Below are positions 8,774-17,600 of a stretch of 64,000 nucleotides of DNA, piece by piece (the stretch's first letter is position 1; each line of letters starts with the position of its first letter). The DNA lies in assembly GCA_036493755.1 (NCBI GenBank), contig DASXPG010000028.1, positions 3,985 through 67,984 of the forward strand, given 5' to 3'. The notes under the pieces were generated by a model. That model was not told the origin of the DNA and ran no database searches. It saw only the letters and a list, made by a program, of their open reading frames with translations. The position numbers and the translations under genes were made by a program. The DNA is from DASXPG01 sp036493755 (lineage in GTDB: Bacteria > Gemmatimonadota > Gemmatimonadetes > Gemmatimonadales > JACORV01).

Positions 8774-10992
8774 GCGTCGCGCTCAACGAGCCGCAGCGCG
8801 CCGCGGTCGAGCACGTCAGCGGGCCGATCCTGGTGCTGGCCGGCGCCGGCTCGGGAAAGACGCGGGTGCTGACGGCACGCATCGCGCGGCTGATCACCGA
8901 GCATGGTGTGGATCCGCGCCGCGTCCTCGCGGTGACCTTCACCAACAAGGCCGCGGCCGAGATGAAGCATCGCGTCGGCACGCTGCTGGGAAAGGAGCCG
9001 TCGGGGCTGTGGATCGGCACTTTCCATTCGATCTGCGGCCGGCTGCTGCGCCGCGAGGCCCCACACCTCGGCTTCACCCGATCCTTCACGATCTACGACC
9101 AGGACGACTCGGAGGCGCTGGTGCGCCGCGTGGTGGACGACCTCGGCCTGCCGCCCAAGCTGTACACCGCGCGCAGCATGCAGCACGAGATTTCGCGGGC
9201 CAAGAATGCGATGCAGACGCCGGAGCAGTACGCCGCCGATTCGTACGACCCGTATCACGCCAACATCGCGCGGGTCTACGGCGAGACGGTCAAGGCGCTG
9301 CGCCGGGCCAACGCCATGGACTTCGACGATCTGCTGCTGCATCCGCTCGAGCTCTTCACCAATCATCCCGAGCGGCTGGCGGAGTACCGGGCGCGCTTCC
9401 AGTTCATCCTGGTCGATGAGTACCAGGACACCAACCGCGCCCAGTACAAGCTGCTCCAGATGCTGGCCGGCGAGCGCGCCAACATTTTCGTGGTCGGCGA
9501 CGACGACCAGTCCATCTATGGATGGCGCGGGGCCGATCTGCGGAACATCCTGGAATTCCAGAAGGATTTTTCCGGCGCGACCCTGGTGCGGCTCGAGGAG
9601 AATTACCGTTCCACGCGGCCGATCCTCGAGGTGGCCAACAGCGTCATCGCCGCCAATCGCGGCCGCATCGGCAAGACGTTGCACACCCGGCGGCCGGGTG
9701 GCGAGCGCGTCACCGTGGTGCGCGCCGCCGACGAGCGCGACGAAGCCGAGTGGCTGGTGCGCGAGTTCGGCCAGCGGGTCCGCACCGGCGACCTCCAGTA
9801 CGAGGATATCGCCGTCCTGGTCCGCACCAACGCGCAGACCCGGGCCTTCGAGGAAGAGCTGCGCCGCAACGGCATACCGTATCGGGTGGTGGGCGCGGTC
9901 AGTTTCTACGAGCGCCGCGAAGTGAAGGACCTGATGGCGTATCTGCGGCTCATCGTCAATCGCGATGACGACGAGGCCTTCAACCGGGCGGTGTCGGTGC
10001 CGCGCCGCGGCATCGGCGAGACCAGTCTCGTGGCGTTAGGCGCCGCGGCGAAGCAGTGGTCGTGGTCGATGCACAAGGCGGCGTCGGCGGCGGGACGGGT
10101 CAGCGACCTGAAGCCGAGGGCGCGTGAAGCGCTGATCCAGTTCGCCGCCGACATCGACGCGATCGGCGCCGAGCTGGGCGCGCTGCAGCCATCGGAGGCG
10201 CTGCGCGGCATCATCCAGCGGCTGAGTTACGACAAGTACCTGCTGGAAGAAGACGAGACCGGTCCGGAGCGGGTCGAAAACGTGAACGAGCTGGTGAACG
10301 CCGCGGCCGCCTGGTCGGAGGAGTGGGGCGTGCCCGCCGCCGACGAAGAGGGGACGCCGCTGGAGCGTTTCGTGGCGCAGGCCGCGCTCACCTCGCGAGC
10401 CGAGGTTGGCGGCGACAAGCGGGGCCTCACGTTGATGACGCTGCACGCGGCCAAGGGGCTCGAGTTCAACCTCGTCGCCGTCGCCGGAATGGAAGAGGGA
10501 CTTTTCCCGTTGTCGCGCGCCGAATCGCAGGAAGACATCGAGGAGGAGCGGCGCCTGGCGTACGTCGGCATCACCCGGGCGCGAGACAAGTTGTTTCTCT
10601 CCTACGCCGTCGCCCGGCGGCGCACCGGTCAGCTCTTGCCGGCATTTCCGTCGCGGTTCCTCGCCGACGTCCCGCCGTCGCTGGTGGAGGATCGCGTGAC
10701 GCGGCCGTCGTGGGGCATGGCCCGTGAGCCGCGCCGCCAGCCGGTGGTACGCCGCGCCGCGCCGATGGCACTGGGGAGCGACATCGAGGACGCCTATCCC
10801 GACGTGAACGACGACACGCCGCTGTTCGTGAAAGGGGAGCGGGTGAAGCATCGCCGCTTCGGATCGGGCACGATCGAGTCGGTGGCCGGCCGCGGACGCG
10901 ATCTCAAGGTCGCCGTGACCTTCGACGATGATACCGTGGGCCTCAAGCAGCTGCTGGCTGTCTATGCCGGCCTGGAAAGGGAGATCGAATGA
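8770..10992 (+). CDS. UvrD/PcrA-type ATP-dependent DNA helicase
   Basis: 740 residues, superfamily 1A 3'-5' helicase. Walker A AGAGSGKT at 24-31, VTFTNKAAAEM, motif II DEYQDTN, motif III GDDDQSIYGWRGA, motif IV ENYRS, TLHAAKGLEF (V) and YVGITRA (VI). It acts in nucleotide excision or mismatch repair and in clearing replication forks. The C-terminal ~60 residues (FVKGERVKHRRFGSGTIESV) form the small Tudor-like domain common in PcrA/UvrD that contacts RNA polymerase. GTG start overlaps the histidine kinase stop. Confidence 0.94.
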   Translation: MSVALNEPQRAAVEHVSGPILVLAGAGSGKTRVLTARIARLITEHGVDPRRVLAVTFTNKAAAEMKHRVGTLLGKEPSGLWIGTFHSICGRLLRREAPHLGFTRSFTIYDQDDSEALVRRVVDDLGLPPKLYTARSMQHEISRAKNAMQTPEQYAADSYDPYHANIARVYGETVKALRRANAMDFDDLLLHPLELFTNHPERLAEYRARFQFILVDEYQDTNRAQYKLLQMLAGERANIFVVGDDDQSIYGWRGADLRNILEFQKDFSGATLVRLEENYRSTRPILEVANSVIAANRGRIGKTLHTRRPGGERVTVVRAADERDEAEWLVREFGQRVRTGDLQYEDIAVLVRTNAQTRAFEEELRRNGIPYRVVGAVSFYERREVKDLMAYLRLIVNRDDDEAFNRAVSVPRRGIGETSLVALGAAAKQWSWSMHKAASAAGRVSDLKPRAREALIQFAADIDAIGAELGALQPSEALRGIIQRLSYDKYLLEEDETGPERVENVNELVNAAAAWSEEWGVPAADEEGTPLERFVAQAALTSRAEVGGDKRGLTLMTLHAAKGLEFNLVAVAGMEEGLFPLSRAESQEDIEEERRLAYVGITRARDKLFLSYAVARRRTGQLLPAFPSRFLADVPPSLVEDRVTRPSWGMAREPRRQPVVRRAAPMALGSDIEDAYPDVNDDTPLFVKGERVKHRRFGSGTIESVAGRGRDLKVAVTFDDDTVGLKQLLAVYAGLEREIE

Positions 10993-11028
10993 CGACGCAC
11001 GACATACGACGCACGACGCACGACCTTC
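10993..11028. repeat. Short ACGACGCACGAC-type direct repeats
   Basis: The gap between the helicase gene and gatC is almost filled by repeated ACGACGCACG/ACGACATACG words. It resembles other low-complexity word repeats that mark gene junctions in this window. Confidence 0.6.
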
Positions 11029-11029
11029 C

Positions 11030-11329
11030 ATGAGCGTGACCAGAGAGCAGATCCGGCGGATTGCCGAGCTTGCCGAGCTGGCGGTGGACGACGCCGCCGC
11101 CGCCGAGCTCGAGGTGCAGCTCAACCGGATTCTTGGCTATGTCGAGCAGCTGGGCGAGCTGCCCAAGGACGACACCGCCCACGACGAGCGCGCCGTGACG
11201 CTGCGCCGCGACGAGCCCTCGGCGGACACGCTCCTCGATCGCCCCAATCACTGGGCGCCGGCGATGAAAGGCGATCTCTTCGTGGTGCCGCGGCTCGGCG
11301 AAGGCGAAGGCCCCGAGGAAGAAGAATGA
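11030..11329 (+). CDS. gatC: Asp/Glu-tRNA amidotransferase subunit C
   Basis: 99 residues. Small subunit that wraps around GatA and stabilises the GatCAB complex. Typical pattern: VTREQIRRIAELAELAV, then a helix with LNRILGYVEQLGELP and the tail motif APAMKGDLFVVPRLGE. The ATG is followed 296 bp later by the gatA start, with an ATGA overlap at the stop. gatC-gatA-gatB are contiguous, so the complex is made from one message. Confidence 0.93.
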   Translation: MSVTREQIRRIAELAELAVDDAAAAELEVQLNRILGYVEQLGELPKDDTAHDERAVTLRRDEPSADTLLDRPNHWAPAMKGDLFVVPRLGEGEGPEEEE

Positions 11330-12711
11330 TTCCCTCGCGTGACATCGCCACCACCGCGGCAAAGCGAATCAAGGCCTGCGAGGACAAGGGACTTCATGCC
11401 TTCCTGGACTGGTCCGAGGCCGCGATGCTGGCGCAGGTCGAGCGGCTGCATCCGGCCGATGATGCGCTGCTGGGCGGCCGGGCGGTGGCGCTGAAGTCCA
11501 ACATCTGCGAGGCCGACTACCAGACCAACTGTGGCTCGAAGATTCTCGAGGGATGGCATTCGCCGTTCGAAGCGACCGCGGTGAAGCGGCTGCGCGAGCA
11601 CGGCGCCATCGTCGCGGGGAAGACCACCTGCGACGAGTTCGCCATGGGCTCCTCGACCGAGCACTGTGCGTTCGGCCCGGCGAAGAATCCGATCGATCCG
11701 GAGCGGGTGCCTGGCGGTTCCTCGGGCGGCTCGGCCGTCGCGGTGGCCGCGGGGGCGGTGGACATGGCCCTGGGCTCCGAGACCGGCGGATCGGTCCGCC
11801 AGCCGGCGGCCTTCTGCGGCGTGGTGGGCATCAAGCCTACTTATGGAAGGGTCAGCCGCTACGGCCTGGTCGCCTTCGGCAGCTCGCTCGACCAGATCGG
11901 CACCTTCGGCCGCGACGTAAAGAGCGCCGCGCTGCTGCTGTCGGCCATCAGCGGCCGCGATCCGCGGGACGCGACCACCCTGGATCGCGTGCCGCTCACG
12001 CCTCCGGGACCGGCGCCGGCATCGCTCGCAGGAACGGTGATCGGCGTGCCGCGGGAATATTTTCCCGAGGGGCTCCATCCCGGGGTGAAAGCGGCCTGCG
12101 ACCGGTCCCTCGCCACGCTCAAGTCGTTAGGCGCCCAGCTGCGCGACGTGTCGCTGCCACATACGAAGTACGCCATTCCGACCTACTACATCATCGCGCC
12201 GGCCGAAGCCAGCTCGAACCTGGCCCGCTACGACGGCGTGCGGTACGGGTTGCGCGCGCCGGGCCCCGACGTGCGGACGATGTACCGCGCGAGCCGCGGC
12301 GCGGGATTCGGCGCCGAGGTGCGGCGGCGCGTGCTGCTCGGCACCTACGTGCTGAGCGCCGGTTACTACGACGCTTACTACCGCCAGGCGCAGCGGACGC
12401 GGGCGAGAATCCGCGGCGATTTCGAGCAGGTGTTTGCTTCCGGCGTCCACGCACTCTTCACGCCGACCACGCCGACCCCCGCCTTCAAGTTCGGCGAGAA
12501 CACCGCGGACCCGCTGGCCATGTACCTGAGCGACATCTTCGTCTGCACCGCCAACCTGGCCTGGGTGCCGGCATTGTCGTTGCCCATCGGGCGGGACCAG
12601 GGGTTGCCGATCGGCGGACAGTTCATCGGCGCCGAGGAAGGGGAAGGGACGATCATCCGCATCGCCCAGGCCCTGGAAGCCGCGACCAATGCGACCGCGG
12701 AGGTCCGGTGA
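11326..12711 (+). CDS. gatA: Asp/Glu-tRNA amidotransferase subunit A
   Basis: 461 residues, amidase-signature enzyme. It hydrolyses glutamine and passes ammonia to GatB for correction of mischarged Glu-tRNA-Gln or Asp-tRNA-Asn. The catalytic Ser-cisSer-Lys triad is visible as Lys57 (ALKSNIC), Ser132 (GGSSGGSA) and Ser156 (SETGGSVRQP). Overlaps gatC and gatB by 4 bp each. Confidence 0.96.
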   Translation: MIPSRDIATTAAKRIKACEDKGLHAFLDWSEAAMLAQVERLHPADDALLGGRAVALKSNICEADYQTNCGSKILEGWHSPFEATAVKRLREHGAIVAGKTTCDEFAMGSSTEHCAFGPAKNPIDPERVPGGSSGGSAVAVAAGAVDMALGSETGGSVRQPAAFCGVVGIKPTYGRVSRYGLVAFGSSLDQIGTFGRDVKSAALLLSAISGRDPRDATTLDRVPLTPPGPAPASLAGTVIGVPREYFPEGLHPGVKAACDRSLATLKSLGAQLRDVSLPHTKYAIPTYYIIAPAEASSNLARYDGVRYGLRAPGPDVRTMYRASRGAGFGAEVRRRVLLGTYVLSAGYYDAYYRQAQRTRARIRGDFEQVFASGVHALFTPTTPTPAFKFGENTADPLAMYLSDIFVCTANLAWVPALSLPIGRDQGLPIGGQFIGAEEGEGTIIRIAQALEAATNATAEVR

Positions 12712-14165
12712 GCGGCGCCTGGGAGACGGTGGTCGGGCTGGAGGTCCACGTCCAGCTGCTGACCCGGACCAAGATGTTCTGCGGTTGCTCGGCGGCCTAC
12801 GGCGACCCGCCCAACACCAACGTCTGCCCCGTCTGCCTGGGGTTGCCGGGGGCGCTGCCGGTGCCTAACGAGTACGCCATCCGGCTGGCGGCGCGCGCCG
12901 CCTATGCGCTGGGGTGCACGGTACATCCGCGGTCGGTCTTCGCGCGCAAGAACTATTTCTATCCCGATCTTCCCAAGGGCTACCAGATCTCCCAGTTCGA
13001 CGAGCCCCTGGCCACCGCCGGACAGCTCGAGATCGTGTCGGAGACGCGGGGCCCGCTGACGGTGGGAATCACCCGGCTGCACCTGGAAGAAGACGCCGGG
13101 AAGAGCTTCCATGACCGCTTTCCCGGGCTCACCGCGGTGGACTTCAACCGGTCCGGCGTGCCGCTCATCGAAATCGTCAGCCAGCCCGATCTGCGCTCAC
13201 CCGCCGAGGCGCGGGCCTATCTCGTGGCGCTCAAGCAGGTATTGCGCTGGCTCGGCGTGAGCGACTGCAACATGGAGGAGGGGTCGCTGCGGGTGGACGC
13301 GAACCTGTCGATCCGCCGACTCGGCGATCCGTTAGGCACGCGCACCGAAGTCAAGAACATGAACTCCTTCAGCGGCGTCGAGCGTGCGCTCACCGTGGAG
13401 CGGGAGCGCCAGGTCGCCTTGGTGGAGTCGGGCGGAAAGGTGGTGCAGGCCACGCTCACCTTCGATGCCGCGAAGGGCGAGGTGCGGGCGATGCGCACGA
13501 AGGAAGAGAGCCACGATTACCGCTACTTCCCCGAGCCGGATCTTCCGCCGCTGGTGCTGGCGCCGGCGTGGCTCACGAGCGAGGAGAACAGCTTGCCCGA
13601 GCTGCCGGCGGCGCTGCGCCGCAGATTCCAGGATTCCTACGGCATCGGCGCGGGCGAAGCGGCGGTCGTCGCGGCCACGGCCGGTGTGGCCTCGCACTTC
13701 GAGCGACTCGCCCAACTCCTGGGCGAGGGGGCGGGGAAGGAAGCCTGGAACTGGGAAGCAAATGAGGTGCTGACCCATAGCGACGGCGAGATCGTCCCCG
13801 AGGCGCTGACGCCCGAACGGATTGCCGAGGTCGTGGTCCTGGTTCGCGCCGGGACCGTCAGTCGCCAGGCGGCGAAGAAGGTTCTCGCCGAGATGCTGGC
13901 AAACCCGGCACCGGCCGCGGAGATCGCGTCGGCCCTCGGCCTGGTGCAGGTGCAAGACAGTTCGGCGATCGACAGCTGGGTCGCGGAGACATTGGCGGCG
14001 CATCAGAACGAAGTCGCGCGCTACAAGGCCGGCGAAACGAAGGTCCTGGGATTCCTCACCGGGCAGGTGATGAAGCGATCGAAGGGCAAGGCCGACCCCA
14101 AGGCGGTCGGAGCCGCCCTGGCGAAGGCCCTGGCCGGCTTAAGCGACGGACCCGCGACCGCCTAA
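12708..14165 (+). CDS. gatB: Asp/Glu-tRNA amidotransferase subunit B
   Basis: 485 residues. Binds mischarged tRNA, phosphorylates the misacylated residue and amidates it. Motifs: WETVVGLEVHVQL, FCGCSAAYG and NVCPVCLGLPG (zinc-binding cysteines), YFYPDLPKGYQISQ, NRSGVPLIEIVSQPD and EVKNMNSF. The C-terminal YqeY-like tail ends MKRSKGKADPKAVG. The GTG overlaps the gatA stop by 4 bp. The 3' end meets the convergent phospholipase gene with a 4-bp overlap. Confidence 0.96.
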   Translation: MSGAWETVVGLEVHVQLLTRTKMFCGCSAAYGDPPNTNVCPVCLGLPGALPVPNEYAIRLAARAAYALGCTVHPRSVFARKNYFYPDLPKGYQISQFDEPLATAGQLEIVSETRGPLTVGITRLHLEEDAGKSFHDRFPGLTAVDFNRSGVPLIEIVSQPDLRSPAEARAYLVALKQVLRWLGVSDCNMEEGSLRVDANLSIRRLGDPLGTRTEVKNMNSFSGVERALTVERERQVALVESGGKVVQATLTFDAAKGEVRAMRTKEESHDYRYFPEPDLPPLVLAPAWLTSEENSLPELPAALRRRFQDSYGIGAGEAAVVAATAGVASHFERLAQLLGEGAGKEAWNWEANEVLTHSDGEIVPEALTPERIAEVVVLVRAGTVSRQAAKKVLAEMLANPAPAAEIASALGLVQVQDSSAIDSWVAETLAAHQNEVARYKAGETKVLGFLTGQVMKRSKGKADPKAVGAALAKALAGLSDGPATA

Positions 14166-15076
14166 CGCCAGGGCCGCTCCAGCGGATTTTGCGCCCAGTA
14201 GCCCAGGTCCTGTCTCGGCACGCCGAAGTGCTCCTCGGCCACATGCACCACGCGCTCCGGCTCGCGGCGCCCGCCGGTTTCGAGCGCCAGCCGCCGCATC
14301 CGCTTGGCCGCGTTGAGGGCGTCGTGCCCCGACGGATCCGACCGGCGCGCCAGCGCGGTGTCGCCTTTGATCAGCAGGTCCATCACGTAGTCGAAGCTCA
14401 CCGCCATGTGCCGCTCCACCACGGTGTCTTCGAGTCCCCAACGGCTCGCCTCGGCCGCTATCTGCACCACACGATTCCAGCTCGCCAGGTCGCCCAGCTG
14501 CACCATGCCGCGGAACAGCCGCCGGTTGGTGCGGAGGCTGAAGATCGTCGGCGAGAGGATGCGGTCGAGGTGCGCGTCGTTTTCGCGATGGTCGAACTGG
14601 ATCACTTCATACGCGCGGCGGCCGTAGGTCTCGCCGATGTACATGTCGAAGCGCGCTTCCCAGTACGAGTGCCCCAGCGCCTTGGTGCTCGAGGTCACGA
14701 CGAGCTGGCGCGGCACATAGTGGTTGTGCGCGACCACGTCGGCGGCGAGGTGCGCCAGGTAGCCGAGGCCGAAGGCGCGCAACCGCTCGCTGCCGGCGAG
14801 GTCGTAGATCTCCTGGCCGACGTGCCACGAGTGGCTGTGCCGTCCGACCGGGACGTACTTCTTGGCGAACGAGGTGTCGGCGGCGATGGAGCCGTACAGA
14901 AAATCGACCGGGTAGGCCCGCAGCAGCTCGGCGACGGAACCGGGAAGGAGCGGGATGTTGGCGAGGACCGACTGGCCGAGGAAAATGTGCGTGCCCGGCG
15001 ACCATGCCCACGCGTGGGATGGATGCAACACGATCAGCAGCGTAACGACGGCGGCGATGACCAGCGTCCGTCGCAC
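14162..15076 (-). CDS. Zinc-dependent phospholipase C-like secreted protein
   Basis: 304 residues with a cleavable-looking signal peptide (VVTLLIVLHPSHAWAW). The predicted mature part begins near WSPGTHIFLG, and its later His/Asp pattern (GSIAADTSF, GRHSHSWH, HLAADVVAHNHYV) matches the helical zinc phospholipase C / S1-P1 nuclease-like fold, where the N-terminal Trp and these residues bind three zinc ions. It probably acts in the periplasm or outside on phospholipids, but many environmental members of this family have no known substrate. It lies 8 bp after the DUF948 gene on the same strand. Confidence 0.8.
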   Translation of the reverse strand: MRRTLVIAAVVTLLIVLHPSHAWAWSPGTHIFLGQSVLANIPLLPGSVAELLRAYPVDFLYGSIAADTSFAKKYVPVGRHSHSWHVGQEIYDLAGSERLRAFGLGYLAHLAADVVAHNHYVPRQLVVTSSTKALGHSYWEARFDMYIGETYGRRAYEVIQFDHRENDAHLDRILSPTIFSLRTNRRLFRGMVQLGDLASWNRVVQIAAEASRWGLEDTVVERHMAVSFDYVMDLLIKGDTALARRSDPSGHDALNAAKRMRRLALETGGRREPERVVHVAEEHFGVPRQDLGYWAQNPLERPWR

Positions 15077-15084
15077 CGGGTTCC

Positions 15085-15501
15085 TCAGTCGCCCGCGCCG
15101 CGCCGCCGCTGGAAAGCCCTGCGGGCCACGCCGAGGACGCCGCCCGCCTGGCGCGCCGTGCGCATGAATGCGGCGACTTCGAGCGCGGTGTCCTGCGCTT
15201 CCTCCTGGAGCACTTCGACGAGGGCGTCGAGATCCTGGAGCCGGCCCTCAACGGAATCGATGCCGCGCTGGAGCTTCATCCGCGTCTCGGCGCTGAGCGT
15301 GGCGAAGCCTTCGATCTCGCCTTTGACCCGGCCGGTGATCTGGTGCGCATCGTCGGTGATCTTGTGGAGCTTCTGCTGGAGCCTCTCGAGCTGGCGGTGC
15401 GCGGAGAGGACGACGTAGACCATGGTGCCGCCCAGCGTCGCGCAGCTGAAAGCGATGACGACCAGCGACAATGCAATCGTCGGACCAATCCAGGTCGGCA
15501 T
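15085..15501 (-). CDS. DUF948-type membrane protein
   Basis: 138 residues. One N-terminal transmembrane helix (IGPTIALSLVVIAFSCATLGGTMVYVV) is followed by a long heptad-like helix (residues ~33-115) rich in Leu/Gln/Lys. This is the plan of DUF948 or YtxG-like proteins, which are membrane-anchored coiled coils of unknown function. The chosen ATG at 15501 gives the membrane helix right at the N-terminus. It shares a divergent promoter region with murA. Confidence 0.72.
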   Translation of the reverse strand: MPTWIGPTIALSLVVIAFSCATLGGTMVYVVLSAHRQLERLQQKLHKITDDAHQITGRVKGEIEGFATLSAETRMKLQRGIDSVEGRLQDLDALVEVLQEEAQDTALEVAAFMRTARQAGGVLGVARRAFQRRRGAGD

Positions 15502-15519
15502 GGGTGCAAGGTAATCGGC

Positions 15520-15548
15520 TTGCTGAGGGCTCCGCCACCGCGTAACGT
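15520..15548 (+). promoter_or_regulatory. Promoter of murA, near-leaderless
   Basis: TTGCTG (15520-15525), a 17-bp spacer and TAACGT (15543-15548). The expected start point is at about 15555-15556, which is the A of the murA ATG. Confidence 0.5.
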
Positions 15549-15555
15549 CCGGCGC

Positions 15556-16833
15556 ATGCCCAGCTTCATCGTCGAAGGCGGCCACCGCCTGCACGGCACC
15601 GTGCGCCCCGCCGGCAACAAGAATGCGGCGCTGCCGATCCTCGCCGCGACGCTCCTCGCCGATGGTCCGGTGACCATCCATAACGTCCCGCGGATTCGCG
15701 ATGTGGACGCGATGATCGCGCTGATGGCGGCGCAGGGCGTCATCTTCAGCTGGGCCGACGACCACACCCTCATCGCCGACGCGCGGCAGGCGCGCCCCGG
15801 CGATCCGGATCCGGCGCTCTGCGCTTCGATCCGCGCCTCGATCCTCCTGGCCGGGCCGATGCTGGGGCGGTTTGGCCGAGTGCGGCTGCCGCCTCCGGGC
15901 GGCGACGTCATCGGCCGGCGGCGCGTCGATACGCATCTGCTCGCCCTCCAGCGCCTGGGCGCGGAGGTGACGGTCGGCGCGACCTACGACTTCGCGGCGA
16001 AGAAGCTCGTCGGGGACGACATCTTCCTCGACGAGGCCAGCGTCACCGGCACCGAGAATGCGCTCATGGCCGCGGCCATGGCGAAGGGCCGGACGATCCT
16101 TCGTAACGCGGCGAGCGAGCCGCATGTGCAGGATCTCGCCAACCTGCTGGTGCGGATGGGCGCGCAGATCGAAGGCATCGGCTCCAACACCTTGACCATC
16201 GAGGGCGGGCGCCCGCTGGGCGGCGCCGAATTCGCGATCGGCCCCGATCACATCGAGATCGGCTCCTTCATCGGACTCGCGGCGGTCACCGATTCGGCGA
16301 TCACCATCGAAGGCGTGCGCGCGCCCGATCTGCGCGCCACGCTGCTGGGTTTCGAGCGGCTCGGCATCGTGGCGCGGGTCGATGGTGACCGGCTCATCGT
16401 CGACAAGGGCCAGCCCCGCCGGATCAGCGAGGACATGGGCGGCCACGTCCCCAAGCTCGAAGACGCCATCTGGCCGGGCTTCCCGGCGGATCTGATGAGC
16501 ATCGCGATCGTCACGGCGACCCAGTGCGCCGGGACGATTCTCTTTTTCGAGAAGCTCTTCGAGTCGCGGCTCTTCTTCGTGGACAAGCTGATCGGCATGG
16601 GCGCGCGCATCGTGCTCTGCGATCCGCATCGCTGCGTCGTCGGCGGGCCCTCGCGGCTGCGCGGCCAGAAGGTCGAGAGCCCCGACATCCGCGCCGGGAT
16701 GGCGATGCTTCTCGCCGCGCTGGCGGCCGAAGGAACGAGCACCATCCACAACATCGGACAGATCGAGCGGGGCTACGAGCGAATCCATGAACGGCTCAGT
16801 GCGCTCGGAGCCCATATTGAACGCAAAGACTAG
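15556..16833 (+). CDS. murA: UDP-N-acetylglucosamine 1-carboxyvinyltransferase with active-site Asp
   Basis: 425 residues, full length. It transfers enolpyruvate to UDP-GlcNAc, the first committed step of peptidoglycan synthesis. Conserved residues include Lys22-Asn23 (GNKNAALPIL) and a large EPSP-synthase-like fold throughout. The loop that normally reads PGGCxIGxRPVD here reads PGGDVIGRRRVD. Asp117 thus replaces the catalytic Cys (Cys115 in E. coli), as in mycobacterial and chlamydial MurA, a change known to prevent covalent inactivation by fosfomycin. Two consecutive genes (murA, pgeF) serve the cell wall. Confidence 0.94.
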   Translation: MPSFIVEGGHRLHGTVRPAGNKNAALPILAATLLADGPVTIHNVPRIRDVDAMIALMAAQGVIFSWADDHTLIADARQARPGDPDPALCASIRASILLAGPMLGRFGRVRLPPPGGDVIGRRRVDTHLLALQRLGAEVTVGATYDFAAKKLVGDDIFLDEASVTGTENALMAAAMAKGRTILRNAASEPHVQDLANLLVRMGAQIEGIGSNTLTIEGGRPLGGAEFAIGPDHIEIGSFIGLAAVTDSAITIEGVRAPDLRATLLGFERLGIVARVDGDRLIVDKGQPRRISEDMGGHVPKLEDAIWPGFPADLMSIAIVTATQCAGTILFFEKLFESRLFFVDKLIGMGARIVLCDPHRCVVGGPSRLRGQKVESPDIRAGMAMLLAALAAEGTSTIHNIGQIERGYERIHERLSALGAHIERKD

Positions 16834-16877
16834 AACACGGCAAGTGTGCAGACGCCACCGACGCCGCAGACGCCGCA

Positions 16878-17600
16878 GTGAAGACAGCAACCGAAGCCGG
16901 TGTGTGGGGTGAGCGATTCGGGCTGGCTGCCGGAGTCTCGGATCGCTCGAACGGCTCGTTAGGCCTCTCGCTTCCCGAACCCGCCGCAACCGTCATGGCG
17001 CGTTTCCGCGCCTTCCGTGATTCCCTGCGGCCGGGCTTCAGTGCCCTTCAGATCGCGCACCAGGTTCACGGCACGACCATCGCGCGGCATGCGGGCGTCG
17101 CCGAGGGATTCCATGTGCGCGACGACACCGACGGGCACCTCACGGCACAGCGCGGGCTGCTGGTGGCGGTCACGATCGCCGATTGCGTGCCCGTCTACCT
17201 CGCCCGTGATGACGGCAGCGCCATCGCCCTGCTGCACTGCGGCTGGCGCGGCACGGCGGCTGGAATGCTGGAGGCCGGGATTGCTGCGCTGAGCGGTTCT
17301 GGCCATGGACTGCCCGTGTGCCCTTCCGCCCGTCTGTCGGTTTTTCTCGGTGTCTCGATCTGCGGCGACTGCTATGAGGTCGGACCCGAGGTCGTGCAGG
17401 CCGTGGAAGGTCGGCCGGTCACCGGCAAGACCCGCTTCGACCTGCGCGGCGCGCTCCTTCGACGGGCCGAGGCAGCGGGGGTGAAGGAAATCTCCGTCTC
17501 GTCGCTCTGCACCGCGCATCACGGCGAGCGCTTCTTTTCACATCGCGGAAGCAGTGGGGATGGCGGGCGGCAGATCGCCTGGCTCGGGATCCCATCCTGA
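16878..17600 (+). CDS. pgeF: Peptidoglycan editing factor, YfiH/laccase-domain family
   Basis: 240 residues. The family motifs are HQVHGTTI, TIADCVPV, LHCGWRGTA and CTAHHGERFFSHR; the His/Cys cluster forms the zinc site. PgeF homologues correct mis-incorporated UDP-MurNAc-Ser in wall precursors, and relatives act on purine nucleosides. GTG start follows a stretch of GACGCC-rich repeats after murA. Its TGA overlaps the CTG proposed as start of the acyltransferase. Confidence 0.86.
   Translation: MKTATEAGVWGERFGLAAGVSDRSNGSLGLSLPEPAATVMARFRAFRDSLRPGFSALQIAHQVHGTTIARHAGVAEGFHVRDDTDGHLTAQRGLLVAVTIADCVPVYLARDDGSAIALLHCGWRGTAAGMLEAGIAALSGSGHGLPVCPSARLSVFLGVSICGDCYEVGPEVVQAVEGRPVTGKTRFDLRGALLRRAEAAGVKEISVSSLCTAHHGERFFSHRGSSGDGGRQIAWLGIPS

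Noticed and set aside
11553..14165. 870-aa frame spanning gatA and gatB
   Set aside because: Only the part from 12708 is GatB; the upstream part is an off-frame reading of gatA with Arg-rich content.
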